Source: Prevotella heparinolytica (GTDB taxonomy: Bacteria; Bacteroidota; Bacteroidia; Bacteroidales; Bacteroidaceae). Taken from it: 64,000 bases of DNA. The notes below the pieces were generated by a model. That model saw nothing but the letters and a program-made list of their open reading frames with translations. It was not told the DNA's origin and searched no databases. Location: NCBI RefSeq assembly GCF_004342845.1, contig NZ_SLXB01000006.1, positions 1 to 64,000 on the forward strand, written 5' to 3'. Positions 1 to 10,427 of this stretch are shown here, piece after piece. The position numbers were made by a program, and so were the translations under genes. How positions within the stretch are numbered: the first letter of the stretch is position 1; each line of letters starts with the position of its first letter.

Positions 1-14
1 CAAAATAAAAAAAA

Positions 15-82
15 CACAAATCGATTTGTGTTAACGAAAACGAATTTGTTACATTTCGTTTTGGTAAAGTATCACAAATCGT
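15..82. promoter_or_regulatory. Nested palindromes, possible operator
   Basis: Positions 15-30 are a perfect 16-bp palindrome (CACAAATCGATTTGTG). It is followed by an imperfect inverted repeat whose arms are near 31-44 and 55-67. A third half-copy (CACAAATCGTTTTG) lies near 73-86. CAAAATAA at 1-8 could be a -7 box for a minus-strand gene beyond the left edge, which would put the palindromes just upstream of its promoter. A binding site is inferred; no known factor motif is recognised. Confidence 0.4.
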
Positions 83-142
83 TTTGCGGTTTTTAGATAA
101 TGAAGCATTATCAGGGTTCACTTGTTCTTTCATTGTAGTTTG

Positions 143-215
143 TGATCCGCCTGGGGCTCGAACCCAGGACCCCAACATTAAAAGTGTTGTGCTCTACCTG
201 CTGAGCTAGCGAATC
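143..215 (-). tRNA. tRNA-Lys (anticodon TTT)
   Basis: The minus strand folds as a cloverleaf of 73 nt. The acceptor stem pairs GATTCGC with GCGGATC, with discriminator A. The D arm is GCTC/GAGC. The anticodon loop CTTTTAA, inside stem CAACA/TGTTG, gives anticodon TTT. The T arm is CTGGG/CCCAG around TTCGAGC. CCA is not encoded. It lies 74 bp downstream of the permease gene on the same strand. Confidence 0.95.
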
Positions 216-289
216 AAACCTTATTTGCTGTTAAGCGGGTGCAAAGATAGAGACTTTTGTCGAAAATACAAGTAAAATAAAAGAAAAAG

Positions 290-1426
290 TTAAATATAAT
301 CCTTCCTTTCTTCTTCTTTTTCTTGATTATCAGATGGTTTAATGCCGTGAATGTTTTCTCGATTGATGATGAAACGTTGATAGTAGGATAGCATGAGGGT
401 GGTAAGAGGAAGCGCTATGATCATTCCTAACATTCCCATTAATGAACCCCAAATAGACAGAGAAAGCAATATGATGGCCGGGTTCAGACCGGTGATTCTG
501 CCCATGACACGCGGCACGATGAAACCGTCCTGGATGGCTTGCACTACTGCAAGTACGATGATGGCTGAGGCTAGGATCAACCAGAAATTATTACCGGTGT
601 CTGCGGCTTTTAATATGGCAAGTATGATGGTGGGAACAAACCCTATCACTTGCAGATAAGGAACCATGTTCAACATCCCTATAAAAAGGCCTAATCCAAT
701 GGCTAAAGGGAAGTCGATGATCAGAAAGCCGATACTGCAGAGAATGCCTACGCATAAAGCCACAAAGGCTTGTCCGCGGAAATATCTGTTCATGCCATTC
801 TTAATATCATTCAGCACGCCGCCAACAATACCGCGATACTTATGTGGCACCAAATGTATCCAACCTTCGGAGATGCTTTCGTAATCCAGCAAAATGAAAA
901 CGATATATAATAGTATGATGAAGAAGGTAAATATGCTGAATAGTATGTTGAAGGTCTCGGATACTACTGCCCAAATGCTGGGAAGTGTTTCTTTGATGGT
1001 CTCTAAGGTGTGCTCCTGGTTGAACAGCCGGGTTATGAGCTGCATGTCTATGTTTTCTTGTAGAAACTCGGTGAGTGTTTGGGGGATATTTCCGTTCTGG
1101 GGGTTGTTGGAGAAATAAGTTATCAATAGATCTTTTACCCTTCCGAATTCTTCTATCATGGGAGGAATCAGAAGAAAGAAGGCTGTTGTTCCGATGGCTG
1201 TGAGGACAGATAGCGCACAGAATATGGAGATGACCCGGCTTCTCAGTTTGAGTTTATATTGAAAGAAAGTGACCAAAGGATAAATTAAATAAGCAATGAC
1301 CCAAGCAATGAAGAAAGGTAATAACACTCCGCTCAAGCGTTTGAAGAGCATGAGCACACCGATGATGATGAGCCCGAGTATGACGCCGCGGATGAAACTG
1401 TCGAATGTGATCTTTTTACGCTCCAT
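290..1426 (-). CDS. AI-2E family permease (PerM/YdiK type)
   Basis: A polytopic inner-membrane protein of 378 aa with about eight hydrophobic segments, the usual length for this family. Two helices come early (about residues 13-50), one at about 60-85, and a cluster at 150-350 includes the conserved region around IGLGLFIGMLNMVPYLQ. Family members have been linked to autoinducer-2 export or to ion/small-molecule antiport, but the substrate cannot be read from sequence. It follows tdk by 22 bp on the same strand, so the two are probably co-transcribed. The C-terminus is charged (DNQEKEEERKD). Confidence 0.85.
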   Translation of the reverse strand: MERKKITFDSFIRGVILGLIIIGVLMLFKRLSGVLLPFFIAWVIAYLIYPLVTFFQYKLKLRSRVISIFCALSVLTAIGTTAFFLLIPPMIEEFGRVKDLLITYFSNNPQNGNIPQTLTEFLQENIDMQLITRLFNQEHTLETIKETLPSIWAVVSETFNILFSIFTFFIILLYIVFILLDYESISEGWIHLVPHKYRGIVGGVLNDIKNGMNRYFRGQAFVALCVGILCSIGFLIIDFPLAIGLGLFIGMLNMVPYLQVIGFVPTIILAILKAADTGNNFWLILASAIIVLAVVQAIQDGFIVPRVMGRITGLNPAIILLSLSIWGSLMGMLGMIIALPLTTLMLSYYQRFIINRENIHGIKPSDNQEKEEERKDYI

Positions 1427-1448
1427 AAAGTTTTGCCTTTGATTTTGT

Positions 1449-2054
1449 TTATTCGTGGGATGCCAGCCGATCTGTCTGGATGGCTTTCAGGTAGCATTCA
1501 CGACATAAGGGTTCGTATTCGGCCGTCTCGCCGAGCAATACTTGCTTGTCGTTTTTCACTGTGCGATGGGAGAAGGAGGCTAACTGTCCGCATTTTACAC
1601 AGATGGCATGCACCTTGGACACTTCGTCGGCAATGGCGCACAATCCCGGCATCGGGCCGAACGGCACACCGCGAAAGTCCATGTCCAACCCGGCGACAAT
1701 GACACGTATGCCGTTGTTGGCAAGCTGATTGCACACATCAATCAATCCGGCATCGAAAAATTGGGCTTCATCAATACCCACTACATCTATTTCTGACGTA
1801 AACAATAGGATGCTTGCCGATGAATCTATGGGAGTTGAGGAGATGGAATGGCTGTCGTGAGACACAACGTCGGCCTCGGAATAGCGGGTGTCTATGGCTG
1901 GTTTGAAAATCTCTACGCGCTGTTTGGCAAACTTGGCCCGTTTGAGGCGTCGTATCAATTCTTCTGTTTTGCCGGAGAACATCGACCCGCAAATGACTTC
2001 GATTCTTCCTCTGCGTTTGGTCTCTTGTATGTGATCTTCTGAGAATACTACCAT
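1449..2054 (-). CDS. tdk: Thymidine kinase
   Basis: Phosphorylates thymidine with ATP in the pyrimidine salvage pathway, in the cytoplasm. At 201 aa it matches type II (TK1-like) kinases. The P-loop GSMFSGKT is at residues 23-30, the Walker B-like segment is [11 protein letters not shown], and the lasso zinc site has Cys pairs in CVKC and CREC. The start at 2054 puts the P-loop at the usual distance, and a -7-like box lies about 90 bp upstream. It is divergent from the gene at 2232. Confidence 0.95.
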   Translation of the reverse strand: MVVFSEDHIQETKRRGRIEVICGSMFSGKTEELIRRLKRAKFAKQRVEIFKPAIDTRYSEADVVSHDSHSISSTPIDSSASILLFTSEIDVVGIDEAQFFDAGLIDVCNQLANNGIRVIVAGLDMDFRGVPFGPMPGLCAIADEVSKVHAICVKCGQLASFSHRTVKNDKQVLLGETAEYEPLCRECYLKAIQTDRLASHE

Positions 2055-2145
2055 GTTTTCAAGTGTTATTATTGAATTCTGTTTTGAACTTTCTGAATGT
2101 TTTTCTTCAGGAGGATAAAATATACTTAAATCCCTTTCTAAAGCA

Positions 2146-2162
2146 CAAAAATAATACTTTTG
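2146..2162. promoter_or_regulatory. Back-to-back divergent -7 boxes
   Basis: CAAAAATA at 2146-2153 reads TATTTTTG on the minus strand (for tdk). TACTTTTG follows at 2155-2162 on the plus strand. Both match the Bacteroides -7 consensus TAnnTTTG. A second plus-strand match, TACATTTG, is at 2196-2203, nearer the gene at 2232. No convincing -33 TTTG is seen for either. Confidence 0.5.
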
Positions 2163-2231
2163 TTTACTTCCTTATATTATTTCATTATTTATTTCTACAT
2201 TTGCGGTGTTAACACGTACAGTGTAAGGGGT

Positions 2232-2768
2232 ATGCAGACTTTATTGAATGATATAGAACTTGATGTTCAGGAACTGAAGTATTTGTTGCAGGCAGTTTCT
2301 GCTGAAAGAAATCCGGCATTGCGAATAGTGGCAAAACGGAACATCCGGCAGATGAAGACGCGCCTGGATGCATTGCAGCGGTTGTTGGACCGGAAGTCTG
2401 CCGAAGAAATGCCCGTTGTGGAAACACCAGTTGCGGCATTGCCCGATGCGGAACGGCCGGTTGCCGGGGATAAGGTTATCAATCAGGATGCTGCCCAGTC
2501 GCCTGTGGTGTTCTCTTCTTCTATTTTGGCAGAACGCATTAAGCCGTCCACAGATCTGCGGCATGCCATCAGCTTGAATGATTCGTTTCGTTTTGTACGC
2601 GAACTCTTTGGAGGGGATGCCGCAAAGATGAATGCGATTGTGGTGCGACTGAACGAAGCTTCTTCTTTGGATAAGGCCATAGCGATTTTCACTTCGGAAG
2701 TGCATCCGGATGAGGAGAATGAAGCGGCTGTTGACTTTATGGAGCTTCTCAAAAAATATTTCAGTTGA
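2232..2768 (+). CDS. Conserved hypothetical protein
   Basis: A 178-aa soluble protein with no signal peptide. The N-terminal third (about residues 1-55) is predicted helical and rich in Leu, Arg and Lys, beginning MQTLLNDIELDVQELK. The middle (60-110) is low-complexity, Pro/Ala/Val-rich and probably disordered. The C-terminal 70 residues contain NDSFRFVRELFGGD and end in LLKKYFS, a small helical segment of a kind I associate with Bacteroidales proteins of unknown function. The ATG at 2232 is preferred over an upstream frame extension because TACATTTG at 2196 would put the transcript start between them. rsmI begins 16 bp later. Confidence 0.7.
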   Translation: MQTLLNDIELDVQELKYLLQAVSAERNPALRIVAKRNIRQMKTRLDALQRLLDRKSAEEMPVVETPVAALPDAERPVAGDKVINQDAAQSPVVFSSSILAERIKPSTDLRHAISLNDSFRFVRELFGGDAAKMNAIVVRLNEASSLDKAIAIFTSEVHPDEENEAAVDFMELLKKYFS

Positions 2769-2784
2769 ATACTTGATGATGGAT

Positions 2785-3459
2785 ATGGGAAAACTTTATG
2801 TAGTGCCTACGCCGGTCGGCAATTTGGAGGACATGACTTTTCGTGCTATCCGGATTTTGAAGGAGGCCGACTTGGTGCTTGCCGAGGATACGCGTACTTC
2901 CGGGATATTGCTGAAGCATTTTGAGATAAAGAATGCCATGCAGTCTCACCATAAGTTCAATGAGCATAAGACGGTTGAGCATGTGGTGGAAAGAATAAAG
3001 GGAGGGGCAACGGTGGCCTTGATTTCGGATGCCGGCACTCCGGGCATATCCGACCCGGGGTTCTTGGTCGTACGGGAATGCGTCCGCAACGGCATCGAAG
3101 TGCAATGCTTGCCGGGGGCAACAGCTTTTGTGCCGGCTTTGGTCGCTTCGGGATTGCCGAATGAGAAGTTCTGTTTTGAGGGCTTTCTCCCGCAAAAGAA
3201 AGGGCGTATGACGCGCTTGAAGACATTGGCGGAAGAGCATCGCACCATGGTCTTTTATGAATCGCCGTACAGGTTGGTGAAGACCTTGGCGCAGCTGGCC
3301 GAATATTTTGGTGCCGAACGCCCGGCATCCGTTTCGCGCGAAATCTCCAAGATACACGAAGAGACAGTGCGCGGCACTTTGAAGGAATTGATAGAACATT
3401 TCACCATTAATGAACCACGTGGCGAAATCGTGATAGTAGTAGCAGGAATAGACGATTAA
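2785..3459 (+). CDS. rsmI: 16S rRNA (cytidine-1402-2'-O)-methyltransferase
   Basis: SAM-dependent enzyme that 2'-O-methylates C1402 in the decoding centre of 16S rRNA. The protein (224 aa) has the tetrapyrrole-methylase fold: N-terminal KLYVVPTPVGNLEDMT, then LAEDTRTSG, SDAGTPGISDPG and PGATAFVPAL, all typical of RsmI. The C-terminal SREISKIHEE segment is also present. ATGs at 2776 and 2779 are possible, but 2785 puts the first beta strand (KLYVVPTPVG) at the N-terminus as in homologues. It lies 16 bp behind the upstream gene. Confidence 0.93.
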   Translation: MGKLYVVPTPVGNLEDMTFRAIRILKEADLVLAEDTRTSGILLKHFEIKNAMQSHHKFNEHKTVEHVVERIKGGATVALISDAGTPGISDPGFLVVRECVRNGIEVQCLPGATAFVPALVASGLPNEKFCFEGFLPQKKGRMTRLKTLAEEHRTMVFYESPYRLVKTLAQLAEYFGAERPASVSREISKIHEETVRGTLKELIEHFTINEPRGEIVIVVAGIDD

Positions 3460-3494
3460 ATAACTTCATTAAACAAAACGTAAAACAAAGACGT

Positions 3495-4355
3495 ATGAAA
3501 AAGTTGGTAGTTTTAATTGTATGCGGAGCTGTAATGGCTTCGTGCGGCAACCTTTCAGGAGGTGACAAAGATCGGTTGAAAGCAGAAAATGATTCTCTTT
3601 TGATGGAACTGACTCAGCGAAATGCCGAACTGGATGAGATGATGGGTACTTTTAATGATATTTCGGAGGGATTCCGTCAGATCAATGCGGCCGAAAGTCG
3701 CGTCGATTTGCAACGTGGGGCTGTGGCTGAAGGCTCTTTGGATGCCAGACAACAGATTGCTTCCGATATCGAGTTTATCCGTAAGCAGATGGAGGAAAAC
3801 AAAGAGCAAATCGCCAAGTTGCAATCCATGCTTAAGAACAGTAAGAACAATTCTTCCCAACTGAAGAAAGCGGTTGAGTCGTTGACGCTGGAACTGGCTG
3901 CAAAGACCCAGCGTATCGAAGAACTGCAAGCAGAGTTGGCTTCCAAGAACATCCGTATCCAAGAACTGGATGCAGCCGTTACGGGACTGACTGCGGATAA
4001 AGAGGTGCTTTCTGCCGAGAATGAGGCAAAGGCGAAAACTGTTGCCGAACAGGACAAGGCACTCAACACCGGTTGGTTTGTGTTTGGCACCAAGAAAGAG
4101 TTGAAAGAACAGAACATTCTTAATAAGGGCGATGTGCTGAAGGAAGGCGATGCCAATAAGGACTACTTCACTCAGGTAGATATCCGTACAACAAAGGAAA
4201 TCAAACTATATTCCAAGAGTGCAGAGGTACTGACTACTCATCCTACCGGAAGTTTTGCTTTGGATAAAGATGACAAAGGTCAGCTTATACTGAAGATAAC
4301 GAACCCGAAAGAGTTCTGGAGCGTATCCAAGTACTTGGTCATTCAGGTAAAGTAA
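3495..4355 (+). CDS. Coiled-coil lipoprotein, Cbp1-like
   Basis: An SPII lipoprotein of 286 aa. The lipobox ends at Cys17 (AVMASC). Residues about 25-200 form long coiled coils in heptads, rich in Glu, Lys, Leu, Ala and Asn. The C-terminal 85 residues (from about TGWFVFGTKKELKEQN) look like a small beta domain. The pattern resembles Bacteroides proteins named for the collagen-binding adhesin Cbp1. That name is recalled from family similarity, and collagen binding is not shown here. It may instead be a structural envelope protein. It is 35 bp downstream of rsmI. Confidence 0.7.
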   Translation: MKKLVVLIVCGAVMASCGNLSGGDKDRLKAENDSLLMELTQRNAELDEMMGTFNDISEGFRQINAAESRVDLQRGAVAEGSLDARQQIASDIEFIRKQMEENKEQIAKLQSMLKNSKNNSSQLKKAVESLTLELAAKTQRIEELQAELASKNIRIQELDAAVTGLTADKEVLSAENEAKAKTVAEQDKALNTGWFVFGTKKELKEQNILNKGDVLKEGDANKDYFTQVDIRTTKEIKLYSKSAEVLTTHPTGSFALDKDDKGQLILKITNPKEFWSVSKYLVIQVK

Positions 4356-4470
4356 CAGCTCCTTTGTGAAATAATTGATTGAACGCAGATTCTTGCAGAT
4401 TCATCGAAGGGGGGCAGAGTCCTTCTGCGTGAATCCGCAAGAACCTGTTTTTTCGTCTATACTCTTTATA

Positions 4471-5169
4471 ATGGCATATAGATATAAGAATCTTTTCTTT
4501 GATTTGGATGATACGCTGTGGGCATTCTCACAGAATGCGCACGATACTTTTGAGGAGATGTACCGGAAGTACGGATATGATTCCTTTTTTCGCGATTTCC
4601 ATCATTTCTATACCCTTTATCAGCAGCGCAATGTAGAATTGTGGGAGGAATATGGCAATGGGCAGTTGACGAAGGATGAACTGAACCGCCAGCGTTTTCT
4701 TTATCCTTTGGAAGCGGTGGGGGCAGGAGATGCTGTTTTGGCACAAAGATTTGCAGACGACTTTTTCTCTGTTATCCCTACGAAGAAAGGGCTGATGCCC
4801 TATGCGCGCGAAGTGCTGGAGTATCTGTCGGCCAGATACAATCTGTACATCCTTTCTAATGGCTTTCAAGAACTTCAATGCCACAAGATGCGTTCGTCAG
4901 GGATTGATGGTTTCTTCAAGAAAGTGGTTCTTTCTGATGATATCGGTGTGTTGAAGCCGTGGCCTGAGATATTTCATTTCGCCTTGTCGGCCACGCAATC
5001 CGAGTTGAAGGACTCGTTGATGATAGGTGATAGTTGGGAAAATGATGTGGCCGGGGCCAAAGGAGTAGGCATGCATCAAGTGTTTTATAATGTGAATGGA
5101 AAAACGGAATTGCCTTTCCGTCCCACTTATGAGATTTTTAGTTTGAAAGATTTGATGCAGGTTTTGTAA
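4471..5169 (+). CDS. HAD pyrimidine 5'-nucleotidase, YjjG family
   Basis: A cytoplasmic HAD-superfamily phosphatase of 232 aa. Motif I is FFDLDDTLW (nucleophile and acid Asp), motif II ILSNGFQE, the motif III lysine lies in VLKPWPEIF, and motif IV is MIGDSWENDVAGAKGVG. The segment before motif IV and the helical cap match the YjjG type, which dephosphorylates non-canonical pyrimidine nucleotides. The ATG at 4471 is chosen because motif I then starts about residue 8. The 115 bp upstream contain no obvious promoter. Confidence 0.85.
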   Translation: MAYRYKNLFFDLDDTLWAFSQNAHDTFEEMYRKYGYDSFFRDFHHFYTLYQQRNVELWEEYGNGQLTKDELNRQRFLYPLEAVGAGDAVLAQRFADDFFSVIPTKKGLMPYAREVLEYLSARYNLYILSNGFQELQCHKMRSSGIDGFFKKVVLSDDIGVLKPWPEIFHFALSATQSELKDSLMIGDSWENDVAGAKGVGMHQVFYNVNGKTELPFRPTYEIFSLKDLMQVL

Positions 5170-5187
5170 AAGAGTGAGATTTAATTG

Positions 5188-5195
5188 TATTTTTG
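5188..5195 (+). promoter_or_regulatory. -7 box upstream of the MarC gene
   Basis: TATTTTTG matches TAnnTTTG and ends 27 bp before the ATG at 5223. This would leave a 5' leader of about 20 nt. Confidence 0.5.
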
Positions 5196-5222
5196 TCGCT
5201 TGTTAACATAAATGATATAGCC

Positions 5223-5870
5223 ATGGAATCTATTTTACCTTTCGCTTTGCTCTGTTTTACCTCTTTTTTCACTTTGACAAATCCCCTTGGCACAATGCCG
5301 GTCTTCCTGACCATGACCCATGGCATGACGGACAAGGAGCGTCGTTCGGTGGTTTCGCGTGCCACATTGGTGGCTTTTGTCACTATTATGACCTTTACTT
5401 TCGCCGGCCAATTCCTTTTTAAGTTTTTTGGCATCTCTACCAATGGCTTTCGTATAGCGGGGGGTGTCATCATCTTTAAGATAGGCTTCGATATGTTACA
5501 GGCTCGTTATACGCCTATGAAGCTGAAAGACGAAGAGATAAAAACCTATGCCGATGACATTTCCATTACTCCGCTCGGCATTCCGATGCTTTGTGGTCCG
5601 GGTGCCATAGCCAATGCCATTGTGTTGATGCAGGATGCCTATACTTTTGAGATGAAAGGGGTTTTGATAGGTACTATCGCCTTGATTTACTTGCTCACCT
5701 TCTTTATATTGCGCGCTTCAACGCGCTTGGTGACGGTGTTGGGCGAAACGGGAAACAACGTGATGATGCGTCTGATGGGACTTATTCTGATGGTCATTGC
5801 TGTGGAATGTTTTGTCAGTGGAGCAAAACCTATATTGATGGAAATCTTGAAAAGTGCGGCGGGTAACTGA
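5223..5870 (+). CDS. MarC family (UPF0056) membrane protein
   Basis: An integral inner-membrane protein of 215 aa with six predicted helices, the normal size and topology for MarC/UPF0056. Recognisable features are the first helix with FFTLTNPLGTMPVFL, a second helix near residue 45, and the SITPLGIPMLCGPGAIANAI segment in the middle. Despite the name, MarC proteins have no established role in antibiotic resistance, and their substrate is unknown. The ATG at 5223 is chosen because it follows the -7 box and starts right at the first helix. The next gene downstream converges on it. Confidence 0.88.
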   Translation: MESILPFALLCFTSFFTLTNPLGTMPVFLTMTHGMTDKERRSVVSRATLVAFVTIMTFTFAGQFLFKFFGISTNGFRIAGGVIIFKIGFDMLQARYTPMKLKDEEIKTYADDISITPLGIPMLCGPGAIANAIVLMQDAYTFEMKGVLIGTIALIYLLTFFILRASTRLVTVLGETGNNVMMRLMGLILMVIAVECFVSGAKPILMEILKSAAGN

Positions 5871-5911
5871 TGCCATCTGTGGGAAATCAAGGAGACTGTG
5901 GCTTGTGAAAC

Positions 5912-6087
5912 GTAAGCTCACATGTTAGTAAATGTAAGCCCACACTTCAGCAAGTCTGTCCCCACACTTCAGCAAGTCTGTCCCCACACTTAATGACTCG
6001 TAAGCTCACACTTCAGAGGAGGTATGCCCACACCTTAGGAGACATGCCCCCACACGTCAAAGAGCGAAACTCCGCACGTCATTGCGT
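5912..6087. repeat. Degenerate tandem repeat, 8 x 22 bp
   Basis: Eight consecutive units begin at 5912, 5934, 5956, 5978, 6000, 6022, 6044 and 6066. Each is exactly 22 bp. Units 2 and 3 share CCCCACACTTCAGCAAGT or a one-base variant, and the others keep the CACAC core and a C/T-rich right half. The array fills the gap between the convergent MarC and GH43 genes. There are no spacers and no open frame of note. Confidence 0.85.
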
Positions 6088-6145
6088 GGTGGCTATACGA
6101 GACGGCTTTATGGGTTCGGGTATATTTCCTGAAAAAGCGGCCGTA

Positions 6146-8295
<2,150 letters not shown>

Positions 8296-9310
8296 AATAC
8301 CTACTTTTTTTAATGTTAATCCTAAAAACTAATCTATCAAATCTAATACCTATTGAAAAACTTGTCTAAGCGCTTAGTTTTTCTTTTTACCTCTGCAAAG
8401 GTAAGAACATGTTTTATAACATAAAAAATTAGAGACAGAAAGTGTGCTTTATACTCTTATTTCTTGATTTAAGTCAATTGTAGAGGTGTGAAAAAGTTTC
8501 GATTTGCTTATTTATGCAGTTAGAATGTGATGTAACAATATGTAGCAGGTATTATTTTATTCTTTTAATCACATTTTTAGTAGATATCTGATTTCCTATA
8601 AACTCTTCGTTGACTTTTCAAAAGCTACATTCTGAATTCATCTTGACTTTGGGTTGCCCCGGGAGGGATTTCGTTGAAGTATAAGATGTGTTTCCGAAAG
8701 AGGAGTGCTTACTGTGAAAGTTAAGACAAACTCTTTAACGCCAGTTCAGAATAAACAGCCATTCTTCTATTTTGAAAAATCGTATTATTTGTATCTCTTG
8801 AAGGGTAATAAAAAAGGGGGAGGAAAATTCAGTCCTATATCGATGGTACATCAGTATAGGACTGATGCAGGATGAGTCGTATACTGAAGGCACCTCAGTC
8901 GTATACTTATCCTATCCCCTCTCAGAAGTACTTCCGGTAAGGGCGCTTCCGGGTCTTGGCTCATTAAGGAAAGCGAGTCTTTAAGGGTAATCATTATTAC
9001 ATATTAGTTTCTCTTTCAATCCAGTCAGCCAAATGTCTTATTAGAGACAGATGAGAACAGGAATTCATGCTTCCAAATTCGCCTAAAGGGTTCTCGGTCT
9101 TTTACCTCCCCCCATACCACCACACAGTTCGGTATAAAAATACAAAAACTTACTTTGTTTTAATTATCATCCTGAACTTGGTTTTTCATATAGGGTAGAG
9201 ACAAATTTTATCTGCAAATGATAAGTTTGTCTTGTATTGATGAAATCCACATCTAAGTCTTATAGGTATAGAATACCTGCTTATATCCTTGTTATCTCGA
9301 ACTCAGGTCT
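8296..9310. other. Gene-poor region of about 1 kb
   Basis: Contains the -7 box of the small secreted protein gene (8396-8403), a 22-bp repeat array at 8830-8917, and a G/T-rich minus-strand segment around 9095-9140 that weakly recalls a group II intron tail. No reading frame with a credible start or family signature was found. Confidence 0.6.
8830..8917. repeat. Tandem repeat, 4 x 22 bp, with hairpin
   Basis: Units begin at 8830, 8852, 8874 and 8896. Units 3 and 4 share AGTCGTATACT at exactly 22-bp spacing. CAGTCCTATA (8830-8839) pairs perfectly with TATAGGACTG (8855-8864), so the first two units form a stem-loop. The AGTCGTATA core recurs in the arrays at 32627 and 57742. Confidence 0.75.
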
Positions 9311-10375
9311 TTATTTATTTCTCTTAGAGGATATGGATGCTTCTGCAACTTCGAAGTCGGAGGTAGAGTTATTGTCGTCGACAAATTTATTTCCATCAAA
9401 CCGTCTTACTAAGGCCTTTCCTGCGTGTTTATCAATCTTATCGTTCGCCGTTTCTTGCACACCCTTGTGTCCTTTGTCTACTTTTATATCTACCACTGAC
9501 CATTTGAATTCTGTGTTGGGACAGATGGTCACTACATCTTCAACCCACTCATAAGGCATAATCATCAGGGTGGCTTCGTGACTGTGGTGTCCGTCAGTCT
9601 TGTAAGCAACATTTTTGTAGTACTTTCTCTTGGCAATGTCTTCTGCTTTCGTGTAACCAGATTCTTCTATAAAAGTTTTCTTGATATTTTCCGGTGTATC
9701 GCCCAATTTAATCAGGGCTATGACACTTTTGTTGGATACGTCAAAGTTGCTCATTTCATCTTTCTTCCATTCTCCTTGCGAATACCACAGAGCCATTTCA
9801 CGCACATTGTTGTCCACACCACTGACTTCTTCTTTCGGTACCCACTGATAGTCGGCTTTACTTAAATCAATAAGTTGGTCCAATCTTTTGTAATTATCTA
9901 AATTCTCCTCATTGTCTTTTAAGTATTTTTCCCTGTCGGTTCTATGGTTAATCGCTTTCTTAGCGATGATAGCAGAGGCTCCTGCAGCTAATGGATGTTG
10001 AGTGCCGTTACCCCCGAAGAGGACGATGGTAGATACCCCGAAATGTGTTTTGATGAAGTTATATTCATCTTTGAGTTCTATTCTGTTACAGGGATCAAAT
10101 GGATGTACGGCCAAAGCATAATTGTCTAAATAGATAGTCTTGGATGTGGGGTTATAGATCTTGATATACTTGTCTTCATCATACGCTTGCTCGTACTCTT
10201 TCCCATCATAAGTTCGGGTAAAATAAGTACCACCATAATACACTTCTTGTATCAGAAGGTGATTGATTTTAGTTTCAGATGTTTGTTCGTTTTCGTCACC
10301 ATCTCTGCGGCAACTTGTAAATACGGATAAACCAATTACTGCGAGCAATAGCCCGTTTTTCAAAAAGCTTTTCAT
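9311..10375 (-). CDS. Lipoprotein, DUF4876-like
   Basis: An SPII lipoprotein of 354 aa (lipobox ending at Cys22, LSVFTSC, followed by RRDGDENE). Blocks such as INHLLIQEVYYGGTYF, the IKIYNPTSKTIYLDNYALAV strand pair and a GNGTQHPLAAGASAIIAKKA loop resemble DUF4876 lipoproteins, which have a lamin-tail-like beta-sandwich and accompany TonB receptors. It is the last gene of the minus-strand series from the receptor at 15476, 52 bp after the previous stop. The mature protein holds several His residues (HHSHEA). A role in ligand capture at the outer membrane is inferred from context. Confidence 0.65.
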   Translation of the reverse strand: MKSFLKNGLLLAVIGLSVFTSCRRDGDENEQTSETKINHLLIQEVYYGGTYFTRTYDGKEYEQAYDEDKYIKIYNPTSKTIYLDNYALAVHPFDPCNRIELKDEYNFIKTHFGVSTIVLFGGNGTQHPLAAGASAIIAKKAINHRTDREKYLKDNEENLDNYKRLDQLIDLSKADYQWVPKEEVSGVDNNVREMALWYSQGEWKKDEMSNFDVSNKSVIALIKLGDTPENIKKTFIEESGYTKAEDIAKRKYYKNVAYKTDGHHSHEATLMIMPYEWVEDVVTICPNTEFKWSVVDIKVDKGHKGVQETANDKIDKHAGKALVRRFDGNKFVDDNNSTSDFEVAEASISSKRNK

Positions 10376-10427
10376 TGTCTTATTTATTTAATTAGTGAAA
10401 AATATTTGTTAATAATTAATTAGCTTT

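Noticed and set aside
5912..6087. CRISPR array
   Set aside because: The 22-bp units are directly adjacent with no spacers, and no cas genes are in the window. The same holds for the arrays at 16471, 24322, 29253 and 42666.
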